Both the position numbers and the translations under genes were made by a program. A stretch of 64,000 nucleotides of DNA, taken from NCBI GenBank assembly GCA_938039975.1, contig CALHTM010000013.1, forward strand, positions 17,044 to 81,043, read 5' to 3'. The notes under the pieces are model-generated. The model was not told the origin of the DNA. It saw nothing but the letters and a program-made list of their open reading frames with translations, and did no database searches. Shown one piece after another: positions 24,947 through 34,051 of this stretch. The DNA comes from an uncultured Candidatus Saccharibacteria bacterium (GTDB taxonomy: Bacteria > Patescibacteriota > Saccharimonadia > Saccharimonadales > Saccharimonadaceae). Positions within the stretch are counted from its first letter, which is position 1, and every line of letters starts with the position of its first letter.

Positions 24947-25771
24947 ATGGATGAAATTCCAACATTAAAGCAAATTTACGAAAAACTCGGCTGCCAAGAA
25001 AAGACGGCTGGCGGAGTTTGCTGGTTTGAGTGTAATACTAGCGCTGATAAAGCGGTAATACTTTTTCACGGCGTGACTGGCGGCAAGATCGATATGGTGC
25101 CGTTAGCCGAGCGGTACGTCAATTTTGGCTATGCGGTGTACGCGATAGATTTACCAGGGCATGGCGGGTCGGTGCAACCGCCGCTGAACACTTACGATGA
25201 TTTAGCTGATTGGCTTGTGGAAGACTTGGCGCGGCTCGGCCGGACGCCGGATTTGATTGTCAGCAACTCGTATTCTTCATCAATAGTTTATCATGCGCTG
25301 CGTACCGAAAAAATCCCGAAAAATACCAAAGTCATTATGGCTTGCCCGACGCCAGATCAATCGCGGTTAGCTGATACCTTGCAGGTGCTTTCTAGCTATT
25401 TGCCCGAAAAGATTACCTGGGAAGCCTACAACTGCATGCTTGGACAGAAGATTCGGATGGCATGCGTTCTGAAGACCAAGCGCCAGCATGCCTGGCAATG
25501 GCTTGGCGAGTCTGAAAAATACAAAAAGTCCACTACGACGCTTAAAAAATCTAATGCATTGACGACACTGCTATATCAGAAAAATCCTTATATTGAGGGC
25601 GTACCTAGCGATTATGATATAACTATTATAATTGGCGGCGAAGACAATATTATTACTCCAAAAACGCAGGGTATTATGAAGGATTTGCTGCCGACAGCGA
25701 AGTTTATAATTGATCCGGCTGCCGGCCATATCTTGCAGTTTGAAGCGGTAGACTCATATCCTGACGTTTAG
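24947..25771 (+). CDS. alpha/beta-hydrolase fold protein, altered nucleophile elbow
   Basis: 274 residues. ILFHGVTGG gives the oxyanion HG motif, IDLPGHGGS the next strand, IIGGEDNIITP the acid and AAGHILQFE the catalytic His. The nucleophile elbow reads SNSYSS instead of G-x-S-x-G, so both elbow glycines are replaced; the central Ser remains. It may be a slow esterase/acyltransferase or a non-catalytic member. TATAAT lies 7 bases before the ATG. It sits between two glycosyltransferases, which suggests action on a glycolipid. Confidence 0.75.
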   Translation: MDEIPTLKQIYEKLGCQEKTAGGVCWFECNTSADKAVILFHGVTGGKIDMVPLAERYVNFGYAVYAIDLPGHGGSVQPPLNTYDDLADWLVEDLARLGRTPDLIVSNSYSSSIVYHALRTEKIPKNTKVIMACPTPDQSRLADTLQVLSSYLPEKITWEAYNCMLGQKIRMACVLKTKRQHAWQWLGESEKYKKSTTTLKKSNALTTLLYQKNPYIEGVPSDYDITIIIGGEDNIITPKTQGIMKDLLPTAKFIIDPAAGHILQFEAVDSYPDV

Positions 25772-25807
25772 CGTAGTTAGCGCGCCATGGTATAATAGGA
25801 ATTAGTT

Positions 25808-27070
25808 ATGAGAATCGCTTTTTTTATTGACGATTACCTGCCCTCAGTCCATGGCGTGGCAACATCGACTTTGAATTATAAGCAGGCTTTGGAGTCGCTT
25901 GGGCATGAGGTTTTCGTGGTAGCGCCAAAATGCGAAGGCTATGAAGACCACGACGATCACGTCATTCGCTTGCCGTCAGCCAAGAATTATGTTTTTGATA
26001 AGCGTGAAATGGCGGTTATTTACCCTGGCCTAGCCAGGAAACTCGATGAATACCAGTTTGATATCGTGCATAGCCAAATGCAATTTTATATGGGCGTACT
26101 GGCACACAGCGTGGCTAAGCGGCAGAATGTACCGCATGTGACGACTATTCACACACTTTATGTTGAATTAGTTAATGATTATCCGTTTATGGTGACTTCC
26201 GGCTTGATTGCGGCGACAGCGGCGTTTCCGGTAGTGCTGCGAACAAGGCCGATTTTGCCGAAAGCCTCGCGCGAGCAGTTGCGCTCAATGAGCAAAAGCA
26301 CTATCAAAGATATCATGTCGCGCCAGGGCTGGCGGCTGATGGCGGCGTTTGCTAATAAGTGTGATGCCTGCATTGCGCCGTCGAAACACCTCGAGCGGAT
26401 GCTAATCGAAGATGGCGGCTTGACGGTGCCATGCTACGTTTTCCCGAACGGTATCGACACCAAGCGCTATAAAAAAGCGTCGGCGGCTGATTCGCCAATT
26501 GAAAAGCGTCCGGGTGAAAAGTTTATCATTTCGGTGGCGCGGCTAAGTCCAGAGAAGCGCCAGCGGACGTTGATTGAGGCTATGCCGCACATTCGCAGCA
26601 AAAAAGTCAAGCTGGTCTTGGTTGGCGGCGGCCCGTATGAAGAGGAACTTAGGCAGCGCGTTGAGGAGTTGGGCGTCGGCGATCGAGTAATTTTCGCTGG
26701 TATGCGTTCGGGCGACGAGGTGGCGGCGATGCTCAAGCAGGCTGATGTATTCTCGCTGGCGTCGTATCATTTTGATAACCAGCCAATGACTTTCCTAGAG
26801 GCGGCGGCTAGCGGTTTGCCGATTGTTTACTGCGACGAACGGATGACCGAGGCTTTGACCGAACGCAACGCTGTCTTGACTGATGGTATTGAGGGCGAAG
26901 ATTTCGCAAAAGTATTTAATGATTTGTTTGCGCACCCAGAGAAAATCGAGGAGTTGTCGCGCGGCGCGTTGAGCGTTGCCAAGAAGTTTGATTCGACGGC
27001 GATGGCCAAAAAGATGGTTGAATTATACGAAAGTTTAATTTCATCACATCAAGTACTTGAAGAAGAATAG
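25808..27070 (+). CDS. GT4-family glycosyltransferase, diacylglycerol-glucosyltransferase-like
   Basis: 420 residues. N-terminal FFIDDYLPSVHGVATSTLNY, FDIVHSQMQFYMGVLAHSVA and VTTIHTLYVE; donor half ISVARLSPEKRQRTLIEAMP, VLVGGGPYEEELR and SYHFDNQPMTFLEAAASGLP with its E-x7-type motif. The overall layout resembles glycosyltransferases acting on diacylglycerol. TATAAT precedes the ATG by 11 bases. It follows the hydrolase by 36 bases and may be co-transcribed. Confidence 0.91.
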   Translation: MRIAFFIDDYLPSVHGVATSTLNYKQALESLGHEVFVVAPKCEGYEDHDDHVIRLPSAKNYVFDKREMAVIYPGLARKLDEYQFDIVHSQMQFYMGVLAHSVAKRQNVPHVTTIHTLYVELVNDYPFMVTSGLIAATAAFPVVLRTRPILPKASREQLRSMSKSTIKDIMSRQGWRLMAAFANKCDACIAPSKHLERMLIEDGGLTVPCYVFPNGIDTKRYKKASAADSPIEKRPGEKFIISVARLSPEKRQRTLIEAMPHIRSKKVKLVLVGGGPYEEELRQRVEELGVGDRVIFAGMRSGDEVAAMLKQADVFSLASYHFDNQPMTFLEAAASGLPIVYCDERMTEALTERNAVLTDGIEGEDFAKVFNDLFAHPEKIEELSRGALSVAKKFDSTAMAKKMVELYESLISSHQVLEEE

Positions 27071-27109
27071 TGGCGGTTCAGGGCGTGAGACTCGGTGTAT
27101 TCGGCGCAG

Positions 27110-27595
27110 CTAAAATTTGCGCAAAATGCGGCTGTGTTCGCGTTCTAGATCGCGCTGTTTGATAGCTTGGCGTTTGTCGTAGCGTTTCTTGCCCTTGCCT
27201 AGAGCGATGACTAATTTGATGTAGCGTCCGCTAGTGAGCAGCTTGGTTGGAACGATAGTGAAGCCTTCTTTTTTGCGAGCAGCTAATTGATCGATTTGGC
27301 GGTGGCTGGCTAGCAATTTGCGTGCACTGGTGTCGACAGTGCGCGTATTTGGCGTGCCGCGTTCGTTCTGCCGCAAGCTGAAACTAGCGTTGTTGAGCCA
27401 CAGCTCGCCGCCGCGTATCGTGACATACGAGCCTTTGAGTTGGACATGACCTTCCCTGGCGGCTCGCACTTCAAGCCCGGTTAAACTTAGGCCTGCTACG
27501 ATTTCATCGCCAAGCTCATAATCAAACCGCGCTCGCCGGTTAACGATCGTTTGCATAGCTAGCTTTTTTGCCTTAGCGCTAGATTTCTTAGACAT
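27110..27595 (-). CDS. smpB: SsrA-binding protein
   Basis: 161 residues; binds tmRNA and directs it to stalled ribosomes. Family motifs: NRRARFDYEL, AGLSLTGLEVRAAREGHVQLKGSYV, NERGTPNTRTVDTSARKLL and the basic tail GKKRYDKRQAIKQRDLERE. TATAAT lies 6 bases before the ATG. The tmRNA gene itself is not in this window as far as I can see. Confidence 0.97.
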   Translation of the reverse strand: MSKKSSAKAKKLAMQTIVNRRARFDYELGDEIVAGLSLTGLEVRAAREGHVQLKGSYVTIRGGELWLNNASFSLRQNERGTPNTRTVDTSARKLLASHRQIDQLAARKKEGFTIVPTKLLTSGRYIKLVIALGKGKKRYDKRQAIKQRDLEREHSRILRKF

Positions 27596-27689
27596 ATGTT
27601 AATTATAACAGGTTTAAGACTTATATTATACAACGTTTATGATTAAAATACAATAGTGCTCGGGGTTGCTCTCTGTTACAATAGAATGA

Positions 27690-29420
27690 ATGATAGCTGA
27701 TGTTCATATTACCGATAAAAGTTTTGGCGATAAGCAGTTGATGAGCGACGTTAAATTTAGCGTCAATGACGGCGAGAAAGTTGGGCTGATTGGTCGCAAT
27801 GGCGTTGGCAAATCGACGCTATTTGGCATGTTGGCGGGGACGGATAGCGACTACAGAGGATCGGCTGTTTTTCGGCGCGGCAGCACGATTGTAGCGACAG
27901 CGCAGGAACACCATAGTTTGGGCGATATCACAGTACTAGAATATATCTTGCGCGGGCTGCCGGAATATGCGCGGCTGCGGCACATTTTGACGACTTATCC
28001 GGCAACGATGGGTAGCGATATGCGCAAGATCGAGGAGTACAGCCAGGCGTTGGAGCGCTTTGGACAGAAGGATTTTTACCGCGTTGAAGAACTGGTGGCT
28101 GAGGAATTAAAAAATTTCCAGATGGAAGGTTTTGGCGAGCGCCAATTGGCGGCTTTGAGCGGCGGACAGAAACGCCTGGTCGAGGTGGTGAAAATCATGC
28201 ATGCGCAAGCGGATCTAGCATTGATTGACGAGCCAACTAATCATATGGATTATATTGCCAAGAAGCAGTTTATCGATTGGATGAAAAACGCCCGCCAAGC
28301 GATGTTGATCATCACTCATGACCGCGATGTGCTGGCAGAGGTTGATCGAATTGTTGAGCTGCGCGATGGCGCATCAGTGAGTTATCGCGGCAATTATGAT
28401 GATTATTTGCGCCAAAATGCTTCAGCGACAGGCAATGCCATGCAGGATTATGAGCAAACCGAACGGCGGATTGCTAATTTGCGAGACAAAGTTCTGCAAT
28501 TTCGCCGCCTAAAGGAGAAAGCCCGCGATCCTGGCACGATTGCGCAATTCAAGCGGCGCGAGAACCAAGCGGCGGCCGAGCTAGAGAAGCTGGAGAAAAT
28601 CGACAAGCCGACCTTTTGGATTGATCGCGAGAATGTGGCGCAACTGAATTATAAAGTAGCTGATCGCTATCAGAAATTCAAAGCTCGCAATATTCGTTTG
28701 GATGTACAGGACGGATCTATGCGGTCGCAGCGCAAGCTTGTCGAAGCTCGCGATTTGGCGCTAGGCTTCGATGAGCGGATTTTGTTTGAAGGCATTAATA
28801 TCGATTTGCGCGAAGGCGAAGCTATTGAACTGCGCGGTCGCAATGGTGCTGGCAAGACGACGTTGATCCGAGCGTTGATGGCAAACGAGCCATCTAGCGC
28901 TGCTTCCTCTGGCCGGCTTCGTAAAACGGCTCAAGTCCCGCCCCAGCTAGCTCAGGCTTTGATTAAGAATACTGCTCAATCTGCCCCAATCGTTTACGCG
29001 GGCTCTTTATATCTCGATCCGCACATTCGCGTTGGTATTTACGAGCAAGAGATAGCGGCGACTTATCTGAACTTACCGCTGGCGCGAGCGATTGAGCAGA
29101 TGTATCTCGATCGCGGGCTGAAAATTAATGATACCAAAATCCGCCAGCTGATGGGCGATTACCTTTTTGTTGAGAGCGACGGCGCGGTGCCCTTGGCTAG
29201 CTTGAGCGGCGGGCAAAAAGCTCGGTTTCAGCTCATTAGCATGCTAGCAAATGAGCCGCAATTGCTCATTCTAGACGAGCCGACCAACCACCTGGATTTG
29301 CCTTCAATTGAGGAACTGGAAGCGGCGCTCGAGCGCTACGCTGGCGCAATTTTGTATGTTAGCCACGACGATTATTTTCGGCGCAAAATTGGCGGTTCGG
29401 TTGTTCAGATTGGCAGTTAG
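27690..29420 (+). CDS. ABC-F family ATPase
   Basis: 576 residues, two ABC domains in one chain without membrane segments. First domain: Walker A GRNGVGKST, signature LSGGQKRLVEV, Walker B LALIDEPTNHMD. Second: GRNGAGKTT, LSGGQKARFQL, LLILDEPTNHLD. The linker (about 235-310) is charged and helical, as in ribosome-binding ABC-F proteins that rescue stalled or drug-bound ribosomes. Insertions in the second domain make it longer than usual. TACAAT is 7 bases before the ATG (leaderless). Confidence 0.94.
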   Translation: MIADVHITDKSFGDKQLMSDVKFSVNDGEKVGLIGRNGVGKSTLFGMLAGTDSDYRGSAVFRRGSTIVATAQEHHSLGDITVLEYILRGLPEYARLRHILTTYPATMGSDMRKIEEYSQALERFGQKDFYRVEELVAEELKNFQMEGFGERQLAALSGGQKRLVEVVKIMHAQADLALIDEPTNHMDYIAKKQFIDWMKNARQAMLIITHDRDVLAEVDRIVELRDGASVSYRGNYDDYLRQNASATGNAMQDYEQTERRIANLRDKVLQFRRLKEKARDPGTIAQFKRRENQAAAELEKLEKIDKPTFWIDRENVAQLNYKVADRYQKFKARNIRLDVQDGSMRSQRKLVEARDLALGFDERILFEGINIDLREGEAIELRGRNGAGKTTLIRALMANEPSSAASSGRLRKTAQVPPQLAQALIKNTAQSAPIVYAGSLYLDPHIRVGIYEQEIAATYLNLPLARAIEQMYLDRGLKINDTKIRQLMGDYLFVESDGAVPLASLSGGQKARFQLISMLANEPQLLILDEPTNHLDLPSIEELEAALERYAGAILYVSHDDYFRRKIGGSVVQIGS

Positions 29421-29492
29421 CGGATTGCTTTTCCTGAACGCGCTCTTGTTTTGGTACGGCACGTATCAGGGCTAGAATGTATTTACGTAAAA

Positions 29493-30266
29493 TTAATTTG
29501 AATAATCGCCGCCCGTAACATTGAAGTACTCTTCGAGAGTTTTAATCTCGCGCTTTTTCATGTCTTGAGCGGTTTCGCGGCCGACGTAACGCCAGTGCCA
29601 AGACTCGACGACATAGCCGGTGATATTTTTGGCGTTGTCAGGATAGCGCTGGATGAAACCGTACTCGGCGGCGTGCTCGGCCAGCCACTTGTATGTCGGC
29701 GTAGTGGCGAAGCACTGCAGGACGCAATTGTCAGCCTTGAGGTCGACAGCTAAGCCAGTTTGATGCTCGCTGCAACCTGGCCGGGCGCTAGCGGAGTCGG
29801 CTTCTTTTTGGTTGCTGTGTTTGACCCAATAATTATAAGTTTCGACTTGGTCGTTGTAAGATCGGTAGCCGCTAGTCGAGGCTAACGGCATTTTTGCTTG
29901 CGCAGCAGCGGCTTTCATGGCATTGTATTGGGCAGCGGCCTCTTTGCGCAAGGATATCCCCTTTTCGATAGGCGCCAAATCATTCGGCTGCCAAGTTTTT
30001 GGCTCGAAGCAGTGCTTTTTGTTAATAACAATGATCGTGCTGCTGTAGTCTTTTAAGACTTTCTTGCGGAGGGCGGCTTTTTCGGCCCAGGCTTTTTGCT
30101 GGGCGGCAGCGAGCTTGTCGGCGGTTTCCTGCTCTTTGGCTCTGATGTCTTTAGCGGTTTTGTAATAATCTAGCCCAGTGAAGGTAGCTAGACCTAATAT
30201 CGCTGAAAAAGCTAGCGTAATCACAAGCACGCTAAACTTATGCTTATTCAAAAATTCACCCTTCAT
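29493..30266 (-). CDS. D-alanyl-D-alanine carboxypeptidase, VanY-like (M15B)
   Basis: 257 residues. An N-terminal membrane anchor (VLVITLAFSAILGLATFTGL) and a short coiled region lead to the VanY domain: LASTSGYRSYNDQ, CSEHQTGLAVDLKA (zinc His and Asp) and VVESWHWRYVG (catalytic Glu, zinc His). It trims the terminal D-Ala of peptidoglycan stem peptides outside the membrane. Cysteines near the first motif (ARPGCSEHQ, ADNCVLQC) may form disulfides. A second M15 enzyme in the window, at 1659, is cytoplasmic by contrast. Confidence 0.93.
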   Translation of the reverse strand: MKGEFLNKHKFSVLVITLAFSAILGLATFTGLDYYKTAKDIRAKEQETADKLAAAQQKAWAEKAALRKKVLKDYSSTIIVINKKHCFEPKTWQPNDLAPIEKGISLRKEAAAQYNAMKAAAAQAKMPLASTSGYRSYNDQVETYNYWVKHSNQKEADSASARPGCSEHQTGLAVDLKADNCVLQCFATTPTYKWLAEHAAEYGFIQRYPDNAKNITGYVVESWHWRYVGRETAQDMKKREIKTLEEYFNVTGGDYSN

Positions 30267-30332
30267 AATTTATAATTCTATTCTACCACAACTAAGCGTC
30301 AGCGGTATAGAAAATCTTTGCAAGTTGATTGG

Positions 30333-30530
30333 TTAAAGCCGTGATGATGGTCGAGTAGTATCAATGATGCTGCGTCTATGATTTCCTATAGCAACACCGC
30401 CGCCAGCAAAAGCTAAAGCGACGAGCGTATATACAACTTTGGTGATAAACATAGCATCGTAATAATTATTGCGCAGCGCAAAATACCATCCTAATCCAGC
30501 AAGTATGAGGCAAACAAAAACCCGCGCCAC
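30333..30530 (-). CDS. possible small two-helix membrane protein
   Basis: The frame encodes two hydrophobic stretches (VFVCLILAGLGWYFAL and VVYTLVALAFAGGGVAIG) ending in RPSSRL. A GTG at 30530 would give 65 residues but lies in the terminator behind tRNA-Pro; an ATG at 30452 would give 39 residues with one helix. No SD or convincing promoter decides between them. The composition looks like a real membrane protein, but expression is doubtful. Confidence 0.35.
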   Translation of the reverse strand: MARVFVCLILAGLGWYFALRNNYYDAMFITKVVYTLVALAFAGGGVAIGNHRRSIIDTTRPSSRL

Positions 30531-30551
30531 GGGTTCACCATGACGCGGGTT
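30511..30551 (-). terminator. terminator behind tRNA-Pro
   Basis: On the minus strand ACCCGCG (30544-30550) pairs with CGCGGGT (30520-30526), followed by TTTTGTTTG. Confidence 0.75.
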
Positions 30552-30566
30552 TGAGTACGGGTTCAA

Positions 30567-30643
30567 TGGTCGGGGTGACTGGATTTGAACCAGCGACCTC
30601 ACCGTCCCGAACGGTGCGCGCTACCAAGCTGCGCCACACCCCG
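30567..30643 (-). tRNA. tRNA-Pro (CGG)
   Basis: Acceptor CGGGGTG / CACCCCG, discriminator A, encoded CCA; anticodon loop TTCGGGA gives CGG; T loop GGTTCAAATCC. 77 bases. Confidence 0.96.
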
Positions 30644-30691
30644 ACACTTAGCCTATTATATCCTAGGCGCCGGAGTGTGTAAACTATTTAG

Positions 30692-31117
30692 TTAGTCAAC
30701 AACTTCTACGCCCATGCTGCGAGCGGTGCCAGCAACTACCTTGACGGCGCCATCTAAGTCAATAGCGTTGAGTTGATCCATCTTGATTTTGGCGATTTCT
30801 TCTAGCTGGGCGCGAGTGATTTTACCGACTTTATCAACGTGCGGCTTGCCGCTGCCCTTTTGGATGCCGATAGCACTGCGGATCATGTCGTCGACTGGCT
30901 GGCCCAAGCAGTTCCAGGTGAAAGTGCGGTCTTCGTAGACTTGAATGTGTACGATGACATCTTTGCCCATCATGCCTTTGGTGGCTTCGTTGAATGGATT
31001 AATAAAGTCCATCATGTTCAAGCCCCACTGGCCAAGTGTTGAACCAACCGGAGGTCCAGCAGTCGCTCGGCCGGCCGGAATACGTAACTTCAAGTTACCA
31101 ATAATTTTCTTTGCCAT
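30692..31117 (-). CDS. rplK: 50S ribosomal protein L11 (uL11)
   Basis: 141 residues. Binds 23S rRNA at the GTPase-associated centre. Signatures: LRIPAGRATAGPPVGSTLGQWG, NPFNEATKGM and the C-terminal AGTARSMGVEV. AAAGGAAAA precedes the ATG. rplA (uL1), normally the next gene, is absent: tRNA-Pro follows. Confidence 0.98.
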   Translation of the reverse strand: MAKKIIGNLKLRIPAGRATAGPPVGSTLGQWGLNMMDFINPFNEATKGMMGKDVIVHIQVYEDRTFTWNCLGQPVDDMIRSAIGIQKGSGKPHVDKVGKITRAQLEEIAKIKMDQLNAIDLDGAVKVVAGTARSMGVEVVD

Positions 31118-31171
31118 AATTTTCCTTTACTAAATATATTGAGAAGCTGATATTTAGTGCGTAACTGCTAT

Positions 31172-31200
31172 AGTATAGTGTATTTTACGAGATTACGCAA
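31172..31200 (-). promoter_or_regulatory. promoter of rplK
   Basis: TTGCGT (31195-31200), 17-base spacer, TATACT (31172-31177). The leader of about 50 bases includes a TAAATAT / ATATATTTA hairpin before the SD, a possible site for translational control. Confidence 0.7.
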
Positions 31201-31275
31201 GCTAAAGTTCGGCGAGTTGTACGGTTTTGCAGGACGTCAAACTCTCTTGCTGTGATAAGAATTTTGCTTAGCAGC

Positions 31276-31824
31276 CTAGACTTTTTTGACTTGCAAAGCA
31301 TCGAGCTCGACTGGCGTGTCGCGGCCGAACATGCTGACCATGATTTTGAGAGTGCCTTTGGCTGAGTCGATTTCGCTGACAGTGCCGTCGAATCCCTTGA
31401 ACGGTCCGTCGATGATGTTGACCACCTCGCCTTCCGTGAAGTCGATTTGGTGTTTTGGATCTTCGACGTTCATGCGCTTTTTAATTTTGGTAATTTCTGC
31501 TTCGGAAACTGGAGTTGGCGATGTGCCGCTACCGACAAAGCCAGTAACGCCTGGCGTGTTGCGGACGATATACCAGGTTTCGTCGGTTAATTTCATCTCG
31601 ACCAAGACATAACCCTGAAAGATGATGGCGTTGATGATTTTGCGCTTGCCATTCTTGATTTGGACTTGCTTTTCTTTCGGCACAATGGCGTCAAAAATTT
31701 TATCAGCCATGTCGATAGTTTGAGCGCGCTGGCGGATGCTTTCAGCGACTTTTTCCTCGTAGCCGCTGTAAGTATGGATGGCATACCATTGCCGCGAGCT
31801 GTCATAACGATTTGATTTTGCCAT
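31276..31824 (-). CDS. nusG: transcription termination/antitermination protein NusG
   Basis: 182 residues. The N-terminal NGN domain (QWYAIHTYSGYEEKVAESIR, GYVLVEM, VRNTPGVTGFVG) and the C-terminal KOW domain (FTEGEVVNIIDGPFKGFDGTV) are both complete. Binds RNA polymerase and couples it with ribosomes or Rho. Lies 10 bases after secE, the standard secE-nusG pair. Confidence 0.98.
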   Translation of the reverse strand: MAKSNRYDSSRQWYAIHTYSGYEEKVAESIRQRAQTIDMADKIFDAIVPKEKQVQIKNGKRKIINAIIFQGYVLVEMKLTDETWYIVRNTPGVTGFVGSGTSPTPVSEAEITKIKKRMNVEDPKHQIDFTEGEVVNIIDGPFKGFDGTVSEIDSAKGTLKIMVSMFGRDTPVELDALQVKKV

Positions 31825-31834
31825 AAGATCCTTT

Positions 31835-32263
31835 CTACTTTGTTCCCATGATTAGTTTGAATAGCCAAGCGAAGCCGTAATCTAACAAGATAATAACCAG
31901 AAACAGCGCTGCGGTGAAAACGATCAGCGCGCCGACCATACCCCAGGTCGAACGGCGATCTGGCCAGCGGACTTGTTTGATTTCCTGCCAGGCGCCGCGG
32001 AAATAACCAGTGATGGCGCTGAGCGGATTGCGGCGGCTTTTTGAGTTTTTTGATTTGTTGGTTTTGCTGGCGGTTTTGGTTTTGGCGCCAGACGGCCTAG
32101 CAGTCTTGGCGTTAGATTTCTCGGCTTGTGTGCGGCCAGCTAATTCTTTGGCGGTCGCCAGGATGCTCGGCTTCTTTGGCTTTGCAGCTTTGTCGCCAGC
32201 AGTAATGCGAGTGATGTGGTTTTGTGATTTTTGCTTTGATTTACCTTTTGCGGATTTTGCCAC
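31835..32263 (-). CDS. secE: preprotein translocase subunit SecE
   Basis: 142 residues from the GTG at 32263, which has GGGAGG 10 bases upstream; an in-frame TTG at 32281 is the start of that SD and is rejected. The conserved core is ITGYFRGAWQEIKQVRWPDR followed by one membrane helix (VGALIVFTAALFLVIILLDY). The Lys/Ser/Ala-rich N-terminal extension of about 75 residues is long for SecE. Confidence 0.93.
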   Translation of the reverse strand: MAKSAKGKSKQKSQNHITRITAGDKAAKPKKPSILATAKELAGRTQAEKSNAKTARPSGAKTKTASKTNKSKNSKSRRNPLSAITGYFRGAWQEIKQVRWPDRRSTWGMVGALIVFTAALFLVIILLDYGFAWLFKLIMGTK

Positions 32264-32371
32264 GATAGTGTTTCCTCCCAAATTAAATAGCCTGGTATGT
32301 CCCAGACTGTCAAGTTGATTATACGACTGCCGAGCGAAAATAGCAAGCGATTTCGCGTATTTTCTAAAGCG

Positions 32372-34009
32372 TTAAGATTTATTCTTTTTCACGGCGGGCA
32401 GCGAAAAGCTAAATGTTGAGCCGTGATTGAGACGGCTTTTGAGTTTGATCTCGGTTTTGAGCTTGAGGGCTAGTTTGGCGACAACGTAAAGTCCTAGGCC
32501 GGTGCCGCTAGTTTCGCGGGTGCGATAATCTTCGCTACGCCAGAACTTTTGGTATAAGTGTGCTTGGTCGCTGCGGCTGATACCGATGCCAGTGTCTTTG
32601 ACGGCAAAATTGATGGTGTCGTTTTCGCCGGGCTTGACGATGATAGTGACACCGCCCTTTTCGGTGTAGCGGATGGCATTGGTGATGAAGTTTTGCAGGA
32701 TTTCTTTGAGGTAGAGGCGGCTTTGGCTAACTTGGCCGATTTGCGGCGCAATATCAATGTCAAAGGTTAGTGATTTATCGGCGGCTTGCGGTGCGTATTC
32801 GGCGTACAGTTCGTCGATTAGCGATTGGACGTCAATATTCTCTGGCTCGTCGGCGACACCGCGTTCAGCACGGCTCAAGGTTGAAAGGTCGTTGACCATT
32901 CGCGCCAAAAATATAATTTGCTCGTGAGCAGTGCTGATACCATTGATTAATCTTTCTTTTGGAATGTCGGGACGCTTGATCATCAGCGAGATATTACTTA
33001 GCGATCCTTCGGCGATAGTTATCGGAGTGCGCAGCTCGTGGCTGACAACCGAAATAAATTCGTCGCGCTCGTCGTCGAGAGATTTCTGCTTGGTGATGTC
33101 GCGCAAGATGATCACATAACCATCGTCACTGACGCTGTTGGTGCTGCGAATTGGCGAGTATGTTGCGCCGAGGCGAATGCTTTCGTTGGATATTCTGGCA
33201 GTTAGATCATCGCGGTATTGCGTAGTTTTGGCGGAATGCAGCTTGTCAGCGAACTTGAACGGCTGTTTATTCTTATCGACGATCGAAATAAAATCGTCAA
33301 TACATTTGCCAGCGAGATCGGTATTAGTATCAAATAAGTTTAGCGCCGAGGCGTTGTATAGCGAAATGATGCCATTTCTATCGGTGCTAATAATAGCGTC
33401 AGAGAGGTTGTTGACGATAGTAACGATACGATCGCGTTGCAAGCGCTCGGCGGTTTGGCTGCGCAAGAGTTCGGCCTGATCAATCGCCTGGGCTGAAATG
33501 ACCATCTTGACCATGTAGCTGATGATGAGCGTACCCAGAAAATGGATGACGATAGACACAACTTGTTTGTCGTCGCTAGCATGAATAATGACGCTGCCCG
33601 AGGCAGCCGCAAACAATGTCGCGATACTGATATTGATGCCCGACTGGCCTAGGTAAACAGAGCTGGCTAGTAATAGCGCCGACCAGGTATAAATTAGCGG
33701 CATATCAAAACCAGAAACCGTTAATACGTAAGTTAACGCTAAAATATGATAACCGATGAGCCCGGCAATATGGCCAATAGGTTGCCGCGGCGCTGCGAAA
33801 AATTGCCAAAAGCCGATGATGGCCCAACAGACGTTAACCGCGTAAAAAGCGTACATATTCACTGCTGTCGGCTTGCCGAGCGGCGAGAATTGCATGAAGA
33901 CGCTGTACGCCACTAATAGTAGCGGAATCAAAAGCGCTATCCAGCGAATAATTTTCATACGATGCGTTGACGGATCAATGTTTATATAGTCTTTGACTTG
34001 GCCACCCAT
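32372..34009 (-). CDS. multi-pass membrane PAS histidine kinase
   Basis: 545 residues. About six membrane spans in residues 20-175, a PAS domain (about 200-310: AIISTDRNGIISLYNASA), HisKA with phospho-His in ISVVSHELRTPITIAEGSL, N box NFITNAIRYTEKGG, G1 VKDTGIGIS, G2 GTGLGLYVVAKL. No response regulator is adjacent, so it is an orphan in this window. TATACT lies 10 bases before the ATG. Confidence 0.94.
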   Translation of the reverse strand: MGGQVKDYINIDPSTHRMKIIRWIALLIPLLLVAYSVFMQFSPLGKPTAVNMYAFYAVNVCWAIIGFWQFFAAPRQPIGHIAGLIGYHILALTYVLTVSGFDMPLIYTWSALLLASSVYLGQSGINISIATLFAAASGSVIIHASDDKQVVSIVIHFLGTLIISYMVKMVISAQAIDQAELLRSQTAERLQRDRIVTIVNNLSDAIISTDRNGIISLYNASALNLFDTNTDLAGKCIDDFISIVDKNKQPFKFADKLHSAKTTQYRDDLTARISNESIRLGATYSPIRSTNSVSDDGYVIILRDITKQKSLDDERDEFISVVSHELRTPITIAEGSLSNISLMIKRPDIPKERLINGISTAHEQIIFLARMVNDLSTLSRAERGVADEPENIDVQSLIDELYAEYAPQAADKSLTFDIDIAPQIGQVSQSRLYLKEILQNFITNAIRYTEKGGVTIIVKPGENDTINFAVKDTGIGISRSDQAHLYQKFWRSEDYRTRETSGTGLGLYVVAKLALKLKTEIKLKSRLNHGSTFSFSLPAVKKNKS

Positions 34010-34051
34010 AGCTCTTATTAGTATAACCGCAAAGGCAATTTATGAAAAGAC

